Source: Asterochloris sp. CNOR1 (taxonomy: Eukaryota; Chlorophyta; Trebouxiophyceae; Trebouxiales; Trebouxiaceae). Taken from it: a DNA stretch of 64,000 nt. The stretch lies in assembly GCA_963969365.1 (NCBI GenBank), contig OZ017751.1:1-64000 (forward strand). Reading direction: 5' to 3'. A program made the position numbers and the translations under genes. The notes under the pieces are model-generated. The model ran no database searches, had not been told where the DNA came from, and was given only the letters and a program-made list of their open reading frames with translations. Below are positions 47,501-59,000 of this stretch, piece by piece; position 1 is the first letter of the stretch; each line of letters opens with the position of its first letter.

Positions 47501-49188
47501 GCACTACCTGAATGGATTACCAGACCAGCTGCATGAACGCACAGATGCAGAGCGCGTCCGGGCACAGCCAGACCGTGCAGATGACATCAAGCATCAGATG
47601 GAGGTCCAGACCGCTGTTGAAGAGCTTGGGGCGCAGTTGCAGGTGGGTGCTCAGTGGGCAGCGCTGCTCCTTCTCTGCTGTGGTAAGGTCATGCTAACCC
47701 AGAGGCACGCATTGAGGCCTGCTGGCAACAAACACCTGGACAGCCATAGAGAGCAGGCAGCGCATGTGGCAGGCAACTTTGGGCATGCTGCAAAGAGCCT
47801 AGTGCCTCAGAGGCTGCCTGCAGATGATGACTCAGCGCGTCAGAGCATACTGCTCAGCATGCGAGATATCAGCTGACCTTGCCAGGGGCAAGCTAGCATG
47901 GCAGCTCACCTCCCGAATTCCACCTGCCTTTTCCCACTGGGCATCTACAAGCGGCCTCCCTCAGCCATTGTCACACAGGTGTCAGCATGCAGACCCTCCA
48001 GGGCCACAGCTGGCACTGCAACATCCACTCTGTGCTTGGCAGTAGCAACTGCATCTGAACACTTGGGTGCTGTTCTGCAGGGCATCCAAGACCAGCGTCA
48101 GCGCCAGGAGCATGATATGGCGCACTGCAAGCAGGAGATCGAACAGCTGCAGGTGCTGCTCCTGCTTGGCCAAGTGCCCTGTCCAGCATCTGTAGGCAGG
48201 CAGGCATCCCATGCTGTCGCCTCCACTGGAGCTTCGACAGTAGGAACCACACGCAATATTTTCAAGGCTGTAAAATTGGCCTCTGCTCCAGATTATGAGG
48301 TTTCCCTAGGCAGTCAGCAGTGTGCAGGTCAGGCAGGTAGACACGAATCCACCATGCATATTGCCAAGTAGCTGGCCCTGAGTGGGGTGGCTGCTAATGA
48401 CACATATCAATCGTGCAGGAGTGGACCAAGACAGTAAACAACCTGATGAGTCGCTTAGAGGACACCATGAAGGTGCTGGGCATCCCCGCCACGAAGTGCA
48501 AGACAAGCAGGACCTGAAGGGTTCAGAAGCTGAGCACAAGGAGCACGATCTGATTGGGCTGCCTGGGCGTGAGCTCGCTGATCAGGCACAGGCTTCAGAG
48601 ACGCTCAGCAAGATCAGGGCACAGTTCCAGAATGTGAGTTGCCATCTGCAAGAGCTATGCCTGCTCGTGTACAAGCCACGCTTGCTTCTGCAAAAGCAGC
48701 CAGGGCCTGGTGGAATGTCAGCTGTTGCCATGCCATTGGGAGCTGAAATTGTATGCGCTGGACAGCAGCAGCACTGAGTCCTGACGGCACATGTCACACA
48801 GTCGTTGCCTCTTGTTTCCAGGCCAGCGCTGTGCTGCAGTTCCCAAAGGCAGGCACCGCTGAAGCGTCTTGCAAGCAGCCCCAGCCAAACTACTGATCTG
48901 CAATGTTATTTGCTTTGCCTCCTGCTGGATCCTGTCAAGCTGCTTTGTTGCCCCTGCTGCTGACTTGAAATTGTGGCGGGTGCTGTGCAGGATGTGCAAT
49001 GCCGGCTGTGCAGCGAAGATGACGACATCAAACTCTACAAGTGGATTCAGGGGCAGCTCAAGGACACCCAGAAGAGGCTGGCAGAGGGGCGGGCAGTCCT
49101 GCTCCATCTGCAGAACCAGCTGATGCATGTGGCCTGTGACGACCCTGGGGCAGCCATTGGCGCGCAGCTGGCGCTGCCCATCCTGCAG
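44523..49188 (+). CDS. Unrecognised coiled-coil protein, N-terminal paralogue of the 21.3-kb gene
   Basis: Exon 1 (44523-44627) starts MGPPKTAKGGSKNKSKGGKE. Exon 2 (45393-45558) contains RAEDRVAKVKPFWRSLSQDR and RLDLLSIPLNELKQRAAEV. Both, with their intron, are paralogous to 21320-22014. Further exons: about 45811-45975 (NNEAWKDLCNMGLSLECVFG); 46388-46550 (AHEDLVLALEDMHTWEKRHC); about 47045-47108 (YDQITGEGQLRKLRGQLSQ); 47475-47642 (LEPRFDHGKHYLNGLPDQLH); about 48081-48152; about 48420-48635 (EWTKTVNNLMSRLEDTMKVL, then in another frame SEAEHKEHDLIGLPGRELAD); and about 48991-49188 (KLYKWIQGQLKDTQKRLAEG). The C-terminal half is a series of coiled-coil helices. No family is recognised. The phase between exons 2 and 3 and a frame shift inside the 48.4-kb exon do not resolve, so the model is incomplete or the gene damaged. 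It may continue into the kinase-like exons at 49.4-50.4 kb. Confidence 0.5.
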
Positions 49189-49363
49189 GTGGGGTGTGCC
49201 TGTTTTGATGACCTTTGGCGTCAAGGCCTGCCTGCCAGCATATGTGCTGCCATTGGATTATGTGGATGTGCGGGAACACCCCGAAGATGGCTACTGGCGC
49301 ACACTGTGAGATCACATGCAGAGGGCCAGACATTGCCAGGCAGCAACTGACACCAGCAGCATC

Positions 49364-50384
49364 ATGGCTGTACCCTTGACAGATGAGCGCTTTGCCAGTT
49401 ACGCTGAAGGTATCACAACTCGGAAGCATGATGAGTGGAGCAGCACCTGGCAACTGACTGCCAAGGCCCTTCTGCTTGTGTGGCAGCCTGCCACACTGGC
49501 TTGAAAGACTTATATGGCTGCAGGCGTTTCACACGCGACTACACTGCCCACAAGACCATCTCGTCCTGGGAGAATTGTTGTGGGAAGTGGGGCGTCAACG
49601 TGAAGGGACTGGCAGAAGCCTACAAGCTGACGAGAGATGCTGGCGGCTTGGTGCATGCTGTCAAAGCCCCAGTGGTGAAGGGCGACATGTACAGCGTCAC
49701 CCTGGCGCCGGTGGGGCTGCGCGGGGAAGATGCAACGCCCCGCGATGAGCAGCAGGCCCAGCATGCAGCCAGTTGCCTGCTACATGGCTTGGCTGCCCTC
49801 CACAAAGTAAGCAACCACAGTTTGCCAGGCTGTGCTGCATCCAGAGCCTTGCAGGGCGGGAGCTTGTGCTGGCTGCCACCAGCTCTGCCTGAGGCCCTCC
49901 TCATGCTTGGCTGCTGCATACTGGTGGCCACCAGTATGTGCACTGCTGCAGTCCCTCGCACGACGCTGCACAGACTGTGACATGGAAGCAAGCGTCTAGA
50001 GTCTAACATGCGCAGTCCTGACTGCCTTGCCTGCAGGCAGGTTTCGTGCACAGGGATCTACGCTGGGCCAACCTGGCTCGTAAGCACAAGGAGAACAACT
50101 TTTTGCTGGATCTGGAGCTGTGTGGGAAGCCTGGAAAGCCTGCTTTTGGCCAGCTGGACTCCTGGTCAGACAACATTTTGGCAGATGGCACCTGTTACAC
50201 TGAGGCATATGATGTCAGAGCACTAGGCAAGATGCTGCAAGACTTGGGACTTGTGACCAGTGCAGATGGGCAATCCTGCCTGGCAGACATGTGCAACGCA
50301 GAGAGCGAGCAGCCTGAGCCACCAGCTGACAAAGTCTTGAAGCACAAATGGCTCCACTGCATTCCCTCTTGCACCCTGAAGTGA
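49364..50384 (+). CDS. Divergent protein-kinase-like domain
   Basis: Three coding blocks. 49364 onward reads MAVPLTDERFASYAEGITTR. About 49527-49806 includes SSWENCCGKWGVNVKGLAEA and, at its end, the helix AASCLLHGLAALHK. 50037-50384 begins AGFVHRDLRWANLARKHKEN, continues with FLLDLELCGKPG and stops at 50382-50384. HRDLRWAN is a kinase catalytic loop (catalytic Asp and Asn both present). DLELCG takes the place of the DFG motif, keeping the metal-binding Asp. The glycine-rich loop and the VAIK lysine are not recognisable. This pattern is seen in divergent kinase-like families of algae, fungi and oomycetes. Activity cannot be predicted. It may be an independent gene, using the ATG at 49364, or the C-terminal end of the preceding coiled-coil gene. 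Confidence 0.6.
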
Positions 50385-51516
50385 AAACTTTCTTTTCACT
50401 TGAGCAGGGCTGGCAGCAGCCTATGTGACAGTAAATGAACCCTCTGGCGCCACATAAGATTGTAGTACTTTGAGGTGCCACCATGCTTACAATCATGTCT
50501 TGATGTCGACACAATGAGTTGCACTGGATCAGGACGTGCTTGCACATGTTTTTTGCAGGCTACCATCATCCCTCTGGTCCAACCAGGGTAGCAGTCTGTT
50601 TACATTGCAGAAAGGGAGGTAAAGCCTCGTGCTGTCTACTTGAGAACAATAGCAGCTGGATGAACCATTGACAGCGACGACATCCTACTGCAGTAATGGT
50701 GGGCCAAGGTCGAAACAATGATACTGTCCCCCCGTTGCCGTGCACTGACTGGCTAATGCTGCTGCAGCGGTGTATAAAGGAGCTGGCAGGGACATGCACA
50801 CTTGTTTGCCACAGGGCACTCCACCATACTCCACCTCTGTCAAGGACCAAGGCCCATACAGCAGATCAGGCCAGCCTGTTCTTAAGCAAGCCGCTAGCTC
50901 TACTCAAGACCAGCTGCAGCTGACAAGTAACGCTGTAGTAGTACAAGGTACACACACTGTACACACACTGATATTGAGACGTGCTCCCGTCACCAGTCAG
51001 GCATGACTGTTACAGGGTGTCACATGGCCTGTGATATCATGACCTATCTTGCAACTAGCCTTCTTTGAGAGACTTCTGGATCATTACAGGCTTTGAAGCA
51101 TGTTCATATTGTAATCAAGTTCTCACAAGAGTGTTCACTGGGGTGCATTGCTGAGGAGTACAATGCAGAGGATGCAAGTGCAGGTTCCAAAATGTGGCAA
51201 CAATGTATATACATATATGCCATGTCAAGCTGCCAGGTCACAACAGGCTCATGGGTGGTTGGGAGCTTCTGAGATGTAGGTTAACTTGCAGGACTTAGCT
51301 GGCCAGAGACCGTTGCCAGCGTATTCTGCTTGGCCAGGAGCCATGTGTACGCATGGTGTTCAGTTCCAGACTCTGCATGGGGCAGCCTGGCATCTTTGTC
51401 TGCATCACTCAAGCATCGATTGCACAGAGAGACAAAGCCCTGCTGCGCCTGCAAAGCAAATGAGAACACCTGGCAGCTCCAGCTAACCTGAGGTGGCACG
51501 TGAGGATCGTGGTTGT
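50385..51516. other. Intergenic region without a convincing gene
   Basis: This is the 3' flank of the kinase-like gene and the 3' flank of the minus-strand secreted-protein gene, which converge here. An open stretch on the plus strand (about 50817-50948) reads in protein-like fashion (TPPYSTSVKDQGPYSRSG) and follows a TATAAA at about 50773, but nothing joins it to other exons. A TGTAA (about 51110) could be a polyadenylation signal. The rest is A/T-richer than the genes and holds nothing recognisable. Confidence 0.4.
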
Positions 51517-52640
51517 TCAGTGGCTGGCTGGGGGACTGGGCACCAGCTGCAGAGTGTTGAGCAGTCCAGTCACGGCACCCAGTCCCGCGTTGCCGCCATC
51601 GGTGAGAGCAGTCACTGCCTGGTCTGTCACAGGGGGTGGGGGCCCCTGCAGGAGGTGGCGGCTGAGACCTGCGAGGGCTCCTGTGAGGCCGGTAGTGCCA
51701 CTCACAACTCCTCTCACATTGCCCTGGACATCCAGAGTGTTGACACTCTCCTGGACCTGCAGCAGAGCTGTGGAATGTCAGCAAGCGGTGGCAGCAGTCT
51801 CAGTTATGCTGGATCCCAGAGGGCACATACATTGGCCACGTCTGAGGTGCAGGCAAGAGGCATGCAACAAGCAACAAGCAAGCAGGTTGGTGGCACAGGC
51901 AGTGCACTCGCCGTGTCAAACAGCTCGGCATCGCCCGTGGCTGGTGGTGGGGTCTCTTGCAGCAGGTACCTGGCTGGGGGACTGGGCACCAGCTGCAGAG
52001 TGTTGAGCAGTCCAGTCACGGCACCCAATCCCACGTTGCCGCCATCGGTGAGAGCAGTCACCGCCTGGCCTGTCACAGGGGGTGGGGGGCCTTGCAGGAG
52101 GTGGCGGCTGAGACCTGCGAGGGCTCCTGTGAGGCCAGTGGCGCCACTCACGACTCCTCCCACATTGCCCTGGACACTCTCCTGAACCTGCAGCAGAGCC
52201 ATAAAATGTGCTGGCCTCCATGTGAAACATGCTGGAAGGATTCACTGTTGGTTGCATACACAGGCAGGGGACCACAAAGTCTGCAGAGGCGCAGTCCTAC
52301 CGCAGTTGACAGGCAAGGATCAACACCTGTGGAAAGTGCTCTTTGACGCCTGTACTTTGGCACAGGCAGTGCACCCACCGTGTTGAGCAACGCAGCGTCT
52401 CCAGTGAGCAGTGGTGGGGTGGCCTGCAGCAGGCTGCGCCCAGGCTTGACCTGCAGTATACAATGTTTTAAGGGGCTTGGTTGCTAGCATGAGCCTGATA
52501 GGCACAGTCACCAAGCGTGCAGCATGTATCAGACATGCAGCCGGCAAGTACACAATCATAACTGCTGCAATTCCCACCTGTGCGGCTGCTGACAATCCAG
52601 CGAAGGCTTTGGCCAGGAGCAGGCTGCGGATGGCGACCAT
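51517..52640 (-). CDS. Small secreted protein with internally repeated domain
   Basis: Exon 1 (52578-52640) reads MVAIRSLLLAKAFAGLSAAA, a typical signal peptide. Exon 2 (about 52379-52452) reads GRSLLQATPPLLTGDAALLN. Exon 3 (about 51900-52190) and exon 4 (51517-51770) are near-duplicates. Each has VVSG(A/T)TGLTGALAGLSRHL, LLQGPPPPVT, AVTALTDGGN and GAVTGLLNTLQLVPSPPA. Exon 3 runs on into RYLLQETPPPATGDAELFDT, while exon 4 ends SH and stop. A recurring module (R-x-LLQ-x-x-PP-x-x-TGDA) occurs three times. The product has about 200 residues, no cysteines in the repeats and much Gly/Thr/Ala/Pro. This suits an extracellular or cell-wall protein, but no family is recognised. The direction is supported by the signal peptide, CTGCAG acceptors and clean frames. 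Confidence 0.65.
51540..52188. repeat. Two ~180-bp near-identical direct repeats (51540-51725 and 51972-52188)
   Basis: The two blocks share long identical runs such as GGACTGGGCACCAGCTGCAG, GTTGAGCAGTCCAGTCACGG and GAGGTGGCGGCTGAGACCTG. They encode, on the minus strand, the duplicated exons of the secreted protein. Differences are mostly single substitutions and a 12-bp indel (AACACTCTGGAT, minus strand, in one copy). This is a recent tandem exon duplication. Confidence 0.9.
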
Positions 52641-53042
52641 GGTGGCTGATGGGCAAGGGATGGTTGTGCAACCAATGAGCGTGGGGGAGTGAGTAGTAGA
52701 GGAGAGTGATACCTGAGACTGTCAGAGCGGCTTTTATGAGGATGACGACCCGAGGACGTGGGAATCCTGGACAGCATATTGGCCATCCTCCTTTCTCATA
52801 TCCTGGGTAAGTGGTCATTTGTCATGTGGATGATTACTGGATCTAGGTCTGTTTTGTGCTACAACGGTTGTTGTCCGGCCTTGTGTCATTTGAGACGACC
52901 TGGATCATCACTTGGAGAGGGGTGTGGCGTTCACTTGGAGTGAGGCGTGGCACATGGTGAAGTGCATGTGGCAATGCAGCATGGCTAGGGACAGGCAACA
53001 GAGCGTGTCTTTCATTTAAAAACAGACACATGATGAATTTTT
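52641..53042. other. Upstream region of the secreted-protein gene; 3' flank of the Ala-rich gene
   Basis: No exon was identified. It must contain the promoter of the minus-strand secreted protein (start at 52640) and the end of the minus-strand transcript that stops at 53043. No TATA box at a convincing distance was seen. Confidence 0.4.
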
Positions 53043-56000
53043 TCACGCCTTGCTGTTGCCATTGTGCCTGCAGGAAGCGCTGGAACTGACAAGGATGACA
53101 CTGAAGGCAGGGATAACACCAAAAACTGCACAGCACACTCCCACCAGGCAATAGACGCTGATGGCAGAAACCAGCGCTCAAATGTGAGGAGTATAGTCCC
53201 ACCTGGTGGTCCGCCTGGCAGCGCCAGCATCTGCAGCCTTCTTGGCGCCCCTGGCCCTCTTGGGCTTGGGGCGAGGCTCTGGCTCCCCCTCAGCCTCAGG
53301 CTCGCTCTGCACAGTTGTGGCACGCCGCTGTTGCAAACCACAGACACAGGCTCACAGCACAGAGGGTTCTGTGTGTCTCTATAAGTGATGTGCAGTGAGC
53401 AAGCAGGATGCATGTCAAGGGGAACGCCAGATGCCACTGCTACATCAATACTAGGCCTGACTGTGCACCAGAATGCTTTTGAGCTCTGAAGGGCATGTTC
53501 CCACCCAGGGTCGCACCTGGGTGAAACAGGCGCCCTGCTTTGGATGCAATCATCAATCAGGCCTGACTGTCTGCCGCAGCCTGCTCTTGGCACCACAGAG
53601 AGTCTTGATCTCAACAGTCCCCATGCCTTAGCCAGAGCGAATGGCTGCCTCAGCAGGCATTGCTTCAGAAGTAGGTCACATCAAGCCAGTGTTGCACTGC
53701 ATACCACTTCTGAACATGCACAGACCCTGATGAACAACAGCCACAGCAGGCCACAGCTGGAATGTACAGCAATGAATGGCAGCCCACCTTCAACAAAACA
53801 GTCTAGGACCCTGGCACCGTCCACTGGCACAAGGACTTTGATTGCTGAGAACCCAATCTGTCTCAGACCACCCAAGCTGGCAGATCAGACAAGCATTGTT
53901 GATAACAAGGCCTGCGGCGCCAGAACAGGCAGGTTACAGCAACCCACCTGGTCCTCAGGCGGTACACTGCCTCACCAACTCCACACAAGCTGGTGCCAGC
54001 AAAGCAGACCCCCTCAATCTAACAAATCAAGGAGTACAACCACCTCATTGTCAGGCAGTATGCTGCTGGCAGGCAGATCAACCACTACCAACCGTGACTG
54101 AGCTGCTGCCCTGCAACAAACAGTGCGCCCCCGGCCATGAGAGCTTGCCTGTGGCTCCTCGATTCCCCGGGCAATGGCCTGCACCTGGCTCTCAGACTCT
54201 GGGAGCCCATCACCTCAGCATTGTCACGCAGAGCTGCAACTGGCAGGCAGGTCAACCACCACTGACCACCAGCCACTACTGAGCTGCTGCCCCGCAAGGA
54301 GCAGTGCTCCGCTGGCCACAGAGAGCTCGTCTGTGGCTCCTTATCGCCTTCGGTGTTCGCCGATGGCCTGCCCAGAGCTGCTGCTGGCGGGCATGTCCCA
54401 TCCATCACTGATCGCGACTGGGGTGCTGGCAGGCAGGTTGGCCATCACTGACCGCTACTGAGCTGCTGCTGTGCAAGACAGAAACAGCACTCCCCTGGCC
54501 CCTGAGAGCTTGCCTGTGCCTCCTCGTTGTCCTCGGCAATGGCCTGCAGCCTAGTCGCCTCCTCAGGTTCCTCCTGGTGCAGATCGTCCGTCTTGCGCTT
54601 GCGCCCATTGGTCCGCGGCGCCACGGCTGCCCTGCAGCGCACCAGCAGTGCTAAGGCTCACAGCAGCTTCAGGCGGTGGGAAACCTTTCACGAAGATGGT
54701 GGCAGGGAGCCACCTTTGTCGTCAACCCCACAGCTGTCCTGCACCGCAGCAGAGCAATGACATGTTGCCGCACGCAGAGCTTGCTGAGACTGCGCCCTGT
54801 TTCGTCTGCACTGCCAAACCCCCTGTGCAGTGCGCCATCTCTGGAGCTGGGACCAAGTGACAGAAAACAGAGTTTAATTGCCCGCCACTGAGGCAGAGGT
54901 GACATTTGGGACTTGCACAGCAAGAAGCGCTGCAGCCTGACAAGAGATGCAGGTGGGACAGCAGTGTTGTCGGCATTGCCTCACAGGGAGCTGAGGGGAG
55001 GTGGAGACTGCAGCACTTGGCCAGCTCTGCCGTGATGCCCTCCTGCACAGCAGCACTGTAGAGGTGAGGACAGCCGCTGGGCGCCTCAACATGCCGCTGG
55101 GACGTCACCCATCCAGCCTGCAGGGCCAGCCCGACAACAAGACGCGGTGAGTATTGCTTCCTGCTTGATGGGGCACGATCCTGGGAGATGCAGCACCGAC
55201 CCCTGACCCAACACAAGCAGCGGCGAGGATTGCTTCCTGCTTGATGGAGCGCGATCCCGAGTGATGGAGCACCAACCCCTGCCAATCAAACACACGACAT
55301 CCGCCAAACAAACCTGCCGCTCCTACCGCCTGCCATCCTGCCGCTGGCACCACACTTGGCAGCAATCACTCTACCCCGCTCCTTGACTGTGATGGAAAGC
55401 GTTTACATACACCAGGACGGCATATTGGGTGCATGGTGACAGCTTCTGGACAGGTTGCCCACCGCACCCAGAAGCAGCAGCCACTGGCAGAAGACTCAAG
55501 AACAAGCCTGGTTTGGACAGCTCACCCATGCACCAGGCTAGACTTGACAGGTCAGTGTATAGCAGGGGCTCAGCACCATGCAACAGCACGGCTTGAGCGT
55601 GCCCCACTCTGAGCTGCATGCAGTGGCTTGGCAGGGTCCAGCGGCGTCCTACCCGCCACTCCTGCCCGGGGTCAGCGCCTGCCCACGGGCAGCCTGCCCG
55701 CTGCTGGCTCCACTGCCGCGGCCAGGCCTGCCACTGCTGGCTCCACTGCCACCTGCGCCCGCATGGGCTGTCCCAGCTGTGTCTGCAGTCGCGCTGGTCC
55801 GCGCTGCCCGCGCAGCGGCGCGTGTGGTGCGGCTGGTGGAGGGGACGGCGGCGTGACAGGTCTGCAGCACACAAGGGAGAGGCTGAGAAGCAGTGCTGTG
55901 GATACAGGCAGAGGGCAGGCTGCAGAAAGGTGGGAGAGCCAGCACGGTGACAGGTCTGCAGCACATCAGGTAGAGGCCAAGCAGCGGCGGTGTGAGAGGC

Positions 56001-59000
56001 CTGCAGGACACAAGAATGAGGCTGAGCAAAGCTGCACTGAGGTTGAGGGCAAGCAGCAGCGCTGCCGGAGGCGCCGAGCAGCAGCGAAGTGGAGGCCTGT
56101 AGCACCCAAGGGAGAGGCTGTGCAGCAGCGCTGAGGGTGCAGGCAGATGGCAGGCCTGCCATTTGGCTGAGCAGCAGGGCTTCAGGCATCATGCCCTCCA
56201 AGCACTGCAGCCCAGACCATCTCTGGGCCGGACAGGGGCTGCAGGCTTGCAGCACATGATAACCATCATGTCTGACGTACAGCCCTGCAGTTTTGGCCAA
56301 AAGCTTGGCAGACACCGCTGTCGCAGATGCGATAGGCATCGTGCCCGCAACACGACCTGTTGACGCGCACCTCTCCATGCCGCATGAGGTGGTGGGGGGC
56401 CACCGCCCCCGTCTCCTCTGCAGCCGCCTCCACCTGGCCAGCCTGAGCTGCCATGGCAAACTGCTGGCTCTCGGGGACGGAGGCATTGGGGTGCAGTAGT
56501 TCGTCCACGCCTGCAGCCAAGCCATGATTGCTCTACTGACACTGCAAGACAACGCATATAGGAACCAGACTGCCGGCTTTTGGGGTGCACTCATGCGAAA
56601 TCAGCCTTTGGTGCAGCATGCTGGAGGCCAGGTCCAGCGGGCAGTCACAACAGTGACTCACAGGCGGATCAGTAATGCCTGCATCCAGCGGGCTGCAATT
56701 CAAGGTTTGGATGAGGCGCCGCTGAGGCATGAAGCTGGCTTTCTGGGCAAACAGCATTAGGGCTTAGCCAGGGATGAACCTCTCACCTTTTGGCAGCCTG
56801 CAGCCTGCTGGAAATTGTGTCCAGCAGGCTTTGCACGCTGGACCAGTATCTTGCTGCAGCTGCTGGGACCAGAGCTGTCAAGCCCCTTGAGATGCCATGG
56901 AGCAATATGTACTGTGCTGAATGCAACATGAGGCCGGGGACTTGTGCAGGAAACAGCATACAGATGCAGAGCAATCGCAACGCCTTGTGTTGGCAAGAGA
57001 GACGAGTGCAAAACACAGCATTCTGCCACATTTGGTCACATCTGGGGACAGTCGGTCAGGTTGGGAACAGCTCCCATGACACAAACAGCACCCCGTGAAC
57101 TGCAGTGCAGAGCTGACCTGGCGCGTCTTCCCACTGCGAGGGGTGCTCGTGGCTTGTGCCTGCCTGCTCCCCAACTCCAGCGGCCTGCTGGGAGGCAGTC
57201 CTAGCGGCCGCAGGAGCCTCCTCTCCAGCCTGCAGGGGAGATGCCAGAGCTGAGCAGGGTCTCTGACTCCCTCAGAGAAGGCCATGGCGCAGCACCATTC
57301 CACAACCTTGCAGGATGCACGCTCATTGACAGGCTGTGCATTCACCAACTCCTGAAAGCTGCCAATCAATGGCCAGGAGGCACTGTGCTCGACCAGTGCA
57401 GCCGGCGACAGATCGCAGCACCAATCAGCTCCTGCTGATCAGTGGCGGAGACATGACCAAATCAAGAAGCCTGCAGCCCAAGATGCTCAAACTCTTGACA
57501 GCGATGCATACAGTGCACAGCACAGGCAACAGCTCTGCACAGAGCAACAGAGGTGTCTGTCGTGCACCGCATGCTGGCTGCCAGGGCCGCAGCAGCCCTT
57601 GACGGGATGCAATTGATGCGGGCTCACCTCCTGTGCTGCTGCAGGGCGGGTTGCCCTCCGTGCAGCGGGCCGCCCACGCTTGCGACCAGATGCAGCTGGC
57701 CTGGCGATACCTGCTGCGGGGGCAGCTGCCTGTTTGGGCCGGCCACTGGCCCTCTGGTGAGTCTCCCCAGATGAGGCACCGCCACCCTCAGCAGAGGCCG
57801 CGCTGGCAGCACCATCAGCTGGCCCCTCTGCCTCTTGCACATGACTGGGCCCCTGCAGAATGCCACCACAATGTCATCCAAGGGTCTTGTCAACCGAGGC
57901 TCGGCCACTGCAGGAAGCCAGTACAATGTAAGTCCAACAGCTCTGCTAAAACAGGCCCACACATGGTGGCTGATGAGCAAAGCGCTGCCATCAGTGGCTG
58001 CCGCATCAGCCACCATGTCCATGTCCACCATCGCCTGATGTGCACGTCCTGATGCTTGCGAGTGGGCAGACAGAGTGCTGCTTGAAGTCTGCTGCCCCCT
58101 CACCCTGATATGCACAACTGCCGACACAGTCCAGGGAGAAAGTCGCATTTTCAAGAGACCTGGTAGCCGCCAAGTCACCCCCTCAGGGCATGGAGTGGTG
58201 CTGAGCGGCATCTTTTTGAGCACGTCTTGAGACAATGAATGCTGCAGTCTGTGGCCAGAGCTCAAGGCAGAGCCATGCGCCGCATCGGTGCATGAATAGA
58301 TTTGACAGGCCAAGCAAGTGCTTCAGCAATGCATACCATGAGAGTCATTGATTGATTCCAGCATGAAAGCCTGTGGGCAGTGCACTGTGTCATGCTGCAC
58401 ACCCAGCCTCACCTGCTTAGCAGCGGCAACCCTTGTTGCACGGCCGCTGGCAGCAGTCGCGTCTGTGCCGCCTGTGGCCACAGATGGACCCTGCCCCCGA
58501 GTCCCTGCAGCAGATGCAGCATGTGGCTGATGTGACCATGTGCCCACAGTTGTGCAGCTGCTCTCAGGGACGAGGACGGCTCTGCCAGGCTTGCATGCCT
58601 TTAAACAGCATGCAGCAGCTGCTGAAAGCAGAACTGAAACAAAGGTAAATTCAGTGTAACCTTGCTGGCAGTCACTGGAAGGCATCTTTGACAACAGCAA
58701 CCCTTTGCGTCTCAGGTACACTGAATATGAACTCCTGCATACAGGCTGAACAGCTCTTACCTGCACTTGTGGCAGCAGCAGGAGCACCTGCAGGCTCCTG
58801 CTGCTGCACATGGGCACCACTCTGCCCAGCGCCGGCCGGCGCAGCCTGTGGCATGACTGCATCTGGCACAGGCTCAGGGGCGGAGCCTTCCCCTGCAGCC
58901 TGGGCACCAGCCAGAGAGCCCACAGCTGTGTCCGCTGCTGTCTGCTCAGCCAGCTCAGCTGCGTCAGTGGCCGCCTGCTCCGCCTGAGCAGCAGCCGGAG

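Noticed and set aside
50770-51006. Small plus-strand frame behind a TATAAA
   Set aside because: Composition is protein-like, but there is no homology, no exon partner, and the TATAAA overlaps the frame's own start. Left as unsupported.
55371-56594. A 407-codon open frame on the minus strand as an intact protein
   Set aside because: It runs through the acceptor minisatellite and reads as repeat translation. The conserved-looking exon at 56357-56510 is in another frame.
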